From JBGOUJ01 sp041477005 (lineage in GTDB: Bacteria > Acidobacteriota > Terriglobia > Bryobacterales > JACQDG01): a stretch of 7,794 bases of DNA. The position numbers and the translations under genes are program-made. This document shows positions 6,704 through 7,794 of the stretch, piece after piece; positions within the stretch are counted from its first letter, which is position 1; each line of letters opens with the position of its first letter. The notes beneath the pieces were generated by a model. It ran no database searches. It was not told where the DNA came from and saw only the letters and a program-made list of their open reading frames with translations. Where the stretch lies: NCBI GenBank assembly GCA_041477005.1, contig JBGOUJ010000375.1, forward strand, positions 1 to 7,794, in the 5' to 3' direction.

Positions 6704-6734
6704 GCGCCGGCCCGCAGTCGCGTCGGGCCGGCGC
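6704..6734 (-). other. second GC-rich hairpin (11 bp) downstream of the flp pilin gene
   Basis: GCGCCGGCCCG (6704-6714) and CGGGCCGGCGC (6724-6734) pair perfectly around a 9-nt loop, 50 bp beyond the pilin stop. Its lower part competes with a shorter GGCGC/GCGCC pairing to its right (to about 6749). No T-run follows. Together with the hairpin at 6647-6673 it fills most of the 221-bp gap, which otherwise holds only the hydrolase ribosome binding site. Confidence 0.5.
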
Positions 6735-6784
6735 ATTTGGACGCGCCAGGTCGGCTCAAACCACCGCGGATGACCAGCCGGCCC

Positions 6785-6970
6785 TTAGGACGCGGCTTTG
6801 GACAGAACCGATGCCATGCGACTGAAGATCGTGCTGATGCTGGTCGAAATGCCCGGCAGCAACGCACCGGCCGCGACGGCAATGAAGCCCGCCAGCAGGG
6901 CGTATTCCACTAGATCCTGCCCGCGCTCATCTCGGAGCATCCTCTCGATCGTGATGTAAAGCTTCGTCAT
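6785..6970 (-). CDS. flp: Flp/Fap-type IVb prepilin
   Basis: A 61-residue prepilin subunit of tight-adherence (Tad) type pili. Leader MTKLYITIERMLRDERG (17 residues) ends in Gly, followed by QDLVEYALLAGFIAVAAGAL. This gives the usual G/xxxxEY processing site, with Glu at +5 and Tyr at +6 of the mature protein, and a hydrophobic core that anchors and then packs the subunit. The mature form is about 44 residues, normal for Flp. ATG at 6970 is preceded by AAGGAG at 6 nt; an open frame reaches 6988 (six more codons) without such a site. No prepilin peptidase or Tad secretion genes are visible, so assembly genes must lie elsewhere. Possible promoter on the - strand: TTGTTG (7072-7067) and TATTCT (7048-7043), 18-bp spacing, weak. 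Confidence 0.93.
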   Translation of the reverse strand: MTKLYITIERMLRDERGQDLVEYALLAGFIAVAAGALLPGISTSISTIFSRMASVLSKAAS

Positions 6971-7258
6971 GAACTCTCCTTGTCTCAAATTTTCTGGGCG
7001 CCGGCGCCTCTTGCCGATGCCGCCTTCTCAGAAGACATGGCGAGAATAAACCGTGCGGCCAAAGTCCAACAAGCTATCTTTCGGGTACGGTTTGTAGGGC
7101 CGAGCACCTAGTCGCGGTCTTTCAGGACCTAGGTTGGAGATTCCCGTTGATAGGCGGCTGCTTCCATGGGCGGGCAGCGGGAGGCGCCCTCGGACCCTGA
7201 AGCTCGGCTGGACCCTAGAGCCCGGCTTTGCCAGCTTTGGCCAGGCTTTTGAAGCCGT
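6971..7258. other. non-coding stretch between the flp gene and the tRNA promoter
   Basis: No credible gene is seen; an 81-codon frame on the - strand (7028-7273) has no recognisable features. The stretch holds the leader and probable promoter of the pilin gene, a 12-bp palindrome GGCGCCGGCGCC (6997-7008) in that leader, an imperfect hairpin ACCTA...TAGGT with inner GGTC/GACC (7106-7134), and the 18-bp tandem repeat listed separately. Confidence 0.5.
7192..7227. repeat. imperfect 18-bp tandem duplication
   Basis: GGACCCTGAAGCTCGGCT is followed directly by GGACCCTAGAGCCCGGCT, three mismatches in 18. It lies about 30 bp upstream of the tRNA promoter. Likely a local duplication; a regulator-binding role is only a possibility. 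Confidence 0.5.
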
Positions 7259-7288
7259 TTGACCGCCCGGCACTCCCCGTCATATAAT
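7259..7288 (+). promoter_or_regulatory. strong sigma70-type promoter of the tRNA cluster
   Basis: TTGACC (7259-7264) and a consensus TATAAT (7283-7288) are 18 bp apart. Predicted start is near 7295, leaving a leader of about 120 nt before tRNA-Thr. The leader can form small stems (AGGCT 7294-7298 with AGCCT 7315-7319; ACCTC 7320-7324 with GAGGT 7335-7339). Confidence 0.75.
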
Positions 7289-7372
7289 TGATAAGGCTCC
7301 GGCTGATCTGTGGCAGCCTACCTCCCCTCCAAGCGAGGTGTCCCGAGCTTACAGGGTTTGTGTCGTTGATCG

Positions 7373-7401
7373 TTGCGGCGGGCCTGAAGAGTTTATAGAA
7401 T
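7373..7401 (+). promoter_or_regulatory. possible second, proximal tRNA promoter
   Basis: TTGCGG (7373-7378) and TAGAAT (7396-7401) are 17 bp apart. The -10 matches five of six bases, the -35 only the TTG. It would start transcription just before the tRNA-Thr 5' end at 7417. Weaker than the promoter at 7259-7288. Confidence 0.3.
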
Positions 7402-7416
7402 AGGTGTTTTGCCTCT

Positions 7417-7492
7417 GCTGGCGTAGCTCAGTTGGTAGAGCGTCTGATTTGTAATCAGAGGGTCGGGGGTTCAAGTCCCTCCGCCAGCTCCA
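7417..7492 (+). tRNA. tRNA-Thr (anticodon TGT)
   Basis: Acceptor arms GCTGGCG (7417-7423) and CGCCAGC (7482-7488) pair fully. Anticodon arm TCTGA-TTTGTAA-TCAGA with anticodon TGT, T arm with GTTCAAG loop, discriminator T, CCA encoded. First member of the cluster. Confidence 0.97.
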
Positions 7493-7610
7493 CCACGCTG
7501 GAACCGGGAAGGAAACCAGCGCCGTTCCAACGGGATCGCGCAAGCGAATCTGTTGGCGAGCGACCCGGCGCAGTCGAAAGCGCTCGGGCGAATCGCGGGA
7601 ACGGCGCCGG
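7493..7610 (+). other. structured 118-nt spacer between tRNA-Thr and tRNA-Gly
   Basis: GCGCCGTTCC (7519-7528) and GGAACGGCGC (7598-7607) form a perfect 10-bp outer stem. Inside it are a hairpin closed by a GCAA (GNRA) tetraloop (GATCGC 7534-7539 with GCG-A-ATC 7544-7550) and a 6-bp stem CGAGCG (7557-7562) with CGCTCG (7581-7586), giving a three-way junction. GGAAC at 7500-7504 can pair with GTTCC at 7524-7528 instead, competing with the outer stem. No cloverleaf or anticodon arm is seen, so it is not a tRNA. It would be cut out during tRNA maturation; any function is unknown. Confidence 0.45.
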
Positions 7611-7685
7611 GCGGGAGTAACTCAATGGTAGAGTCACAGCCTTCCAAGCTGTTGGTTGCGGGTTCGATTCCCGTCTCCCGCTCCA
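7611..7685 (+). tRNA. tRNA-Gly (anticodon TCC)
   Basis: Acceptor arms GCGGGAG (7611-7617) and CTCCCGC (7675-7681) pair fully. Anticodon loop CTTCCAA gives TCC, T loop GTTCGAT, discriminator T, CCA encoded. It sits 118 nt after tRNA-Thr(TGT) and 25 nt before tRNA-Thr(GGT), presumably on one precursor. Confidence 0.97.
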
Positions 7686-7710
7686 GAGTTGAGGTGAGGT
7701 GAGGGCTTGA

Positions 7711-7786
<76 letters not shown>

Positions 7787-7794
7787 GTATACCG

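Noticed and set aside
7028..7273. An 81-codon frame on the - strand upstream of the pilin gene
   Set aside because: No recognisable domain, no good ribosome binding site, basic Pro-rich composition typical of chance frames; it also overlaps the pilin promoter region and the tRNA promoter.
7493..7610. A degenerate tRNA-Tyr in the Thr-Gly spacer
   Set aside because: No 7-bp acceptor with a CCA end, no T-loop consensus and no GTA anticodon arm could be placed; the fold seen is a three-way junction, not a cloverleaf.

Overview
The window is high-GC bacterial DNA holding ordinary chromosomal genes on both strands. No phage, transposon, plasmid or CRISPR signature is visible. The mix of an LctP-type permease, a secreted CocE/NonD hydrolase, a Tat-type NIPSNAP protein, a Flp pilin, a short Lys/Ala-rich peptide gene and CCA-encoded tRNAs would fit Acidobacteriota (Bryobacter/Solibacter-like). 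That placement is an inference from gene content, not a proven assignment.

Layout, left to right. (1) The 3' part of an L-lactate permease (LctP/LldP family, + strand) enters from the left edge. (2) A compact independent transcription unit follows: a good sigma70-type promoter (1642-1670), a leader hairpin, an 18-codon Lys/Ala peptide with a ribosome binding site, a perfect GC hairpin, and a textbook intrinsic terminator (1824-1856). (3) A double SIS-domain sugar-phosphate isomerase/deaminase-like gene (+) faces a NIPSNAP-family gene (-). (4) A 38-bp divergent gap leads to a family 2 glycosyltransferase of the dolichyl-phosphate glucosyltransferase (ALG5-like) type (+), then tRNA-Val(GAC) (+). 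(5) On the - strand lie a secreted CocE/NonD (peptidase S15-type) hydrolase and, beyond a hairpin-rich spacer, a small Flp/Fap type IVb prepilin gene. (6) A 450-bp non-coding stretch ends in a strong promoter (TTGACC-18-TATAAT) and a tRNA-Thr(TGT), tRNA-Gly(TCC), tRNA-Thr(GGT) cluster running off the right edge. This resembles the tRNA group that precedes tuf in many bacteria, without tRNA-Tyr.

The protein-coding genes do not form one operon and share no obvious pathway. I see no convincing new multi-gene system. The points most worth a second look are small-scale: the microgene/structured-RNA unit at 1642-1856; loss of the catalytic-lysine equivalent in the SIS enzyme; a DXD-to-DAG change in the glycosyltransferase; a 15-bp repeat that builds the signal sequence of the NIPSNAP protein; and a foldable 118-nt spacer between two tRNAs where other bacteria carry tRNA-Tyr.
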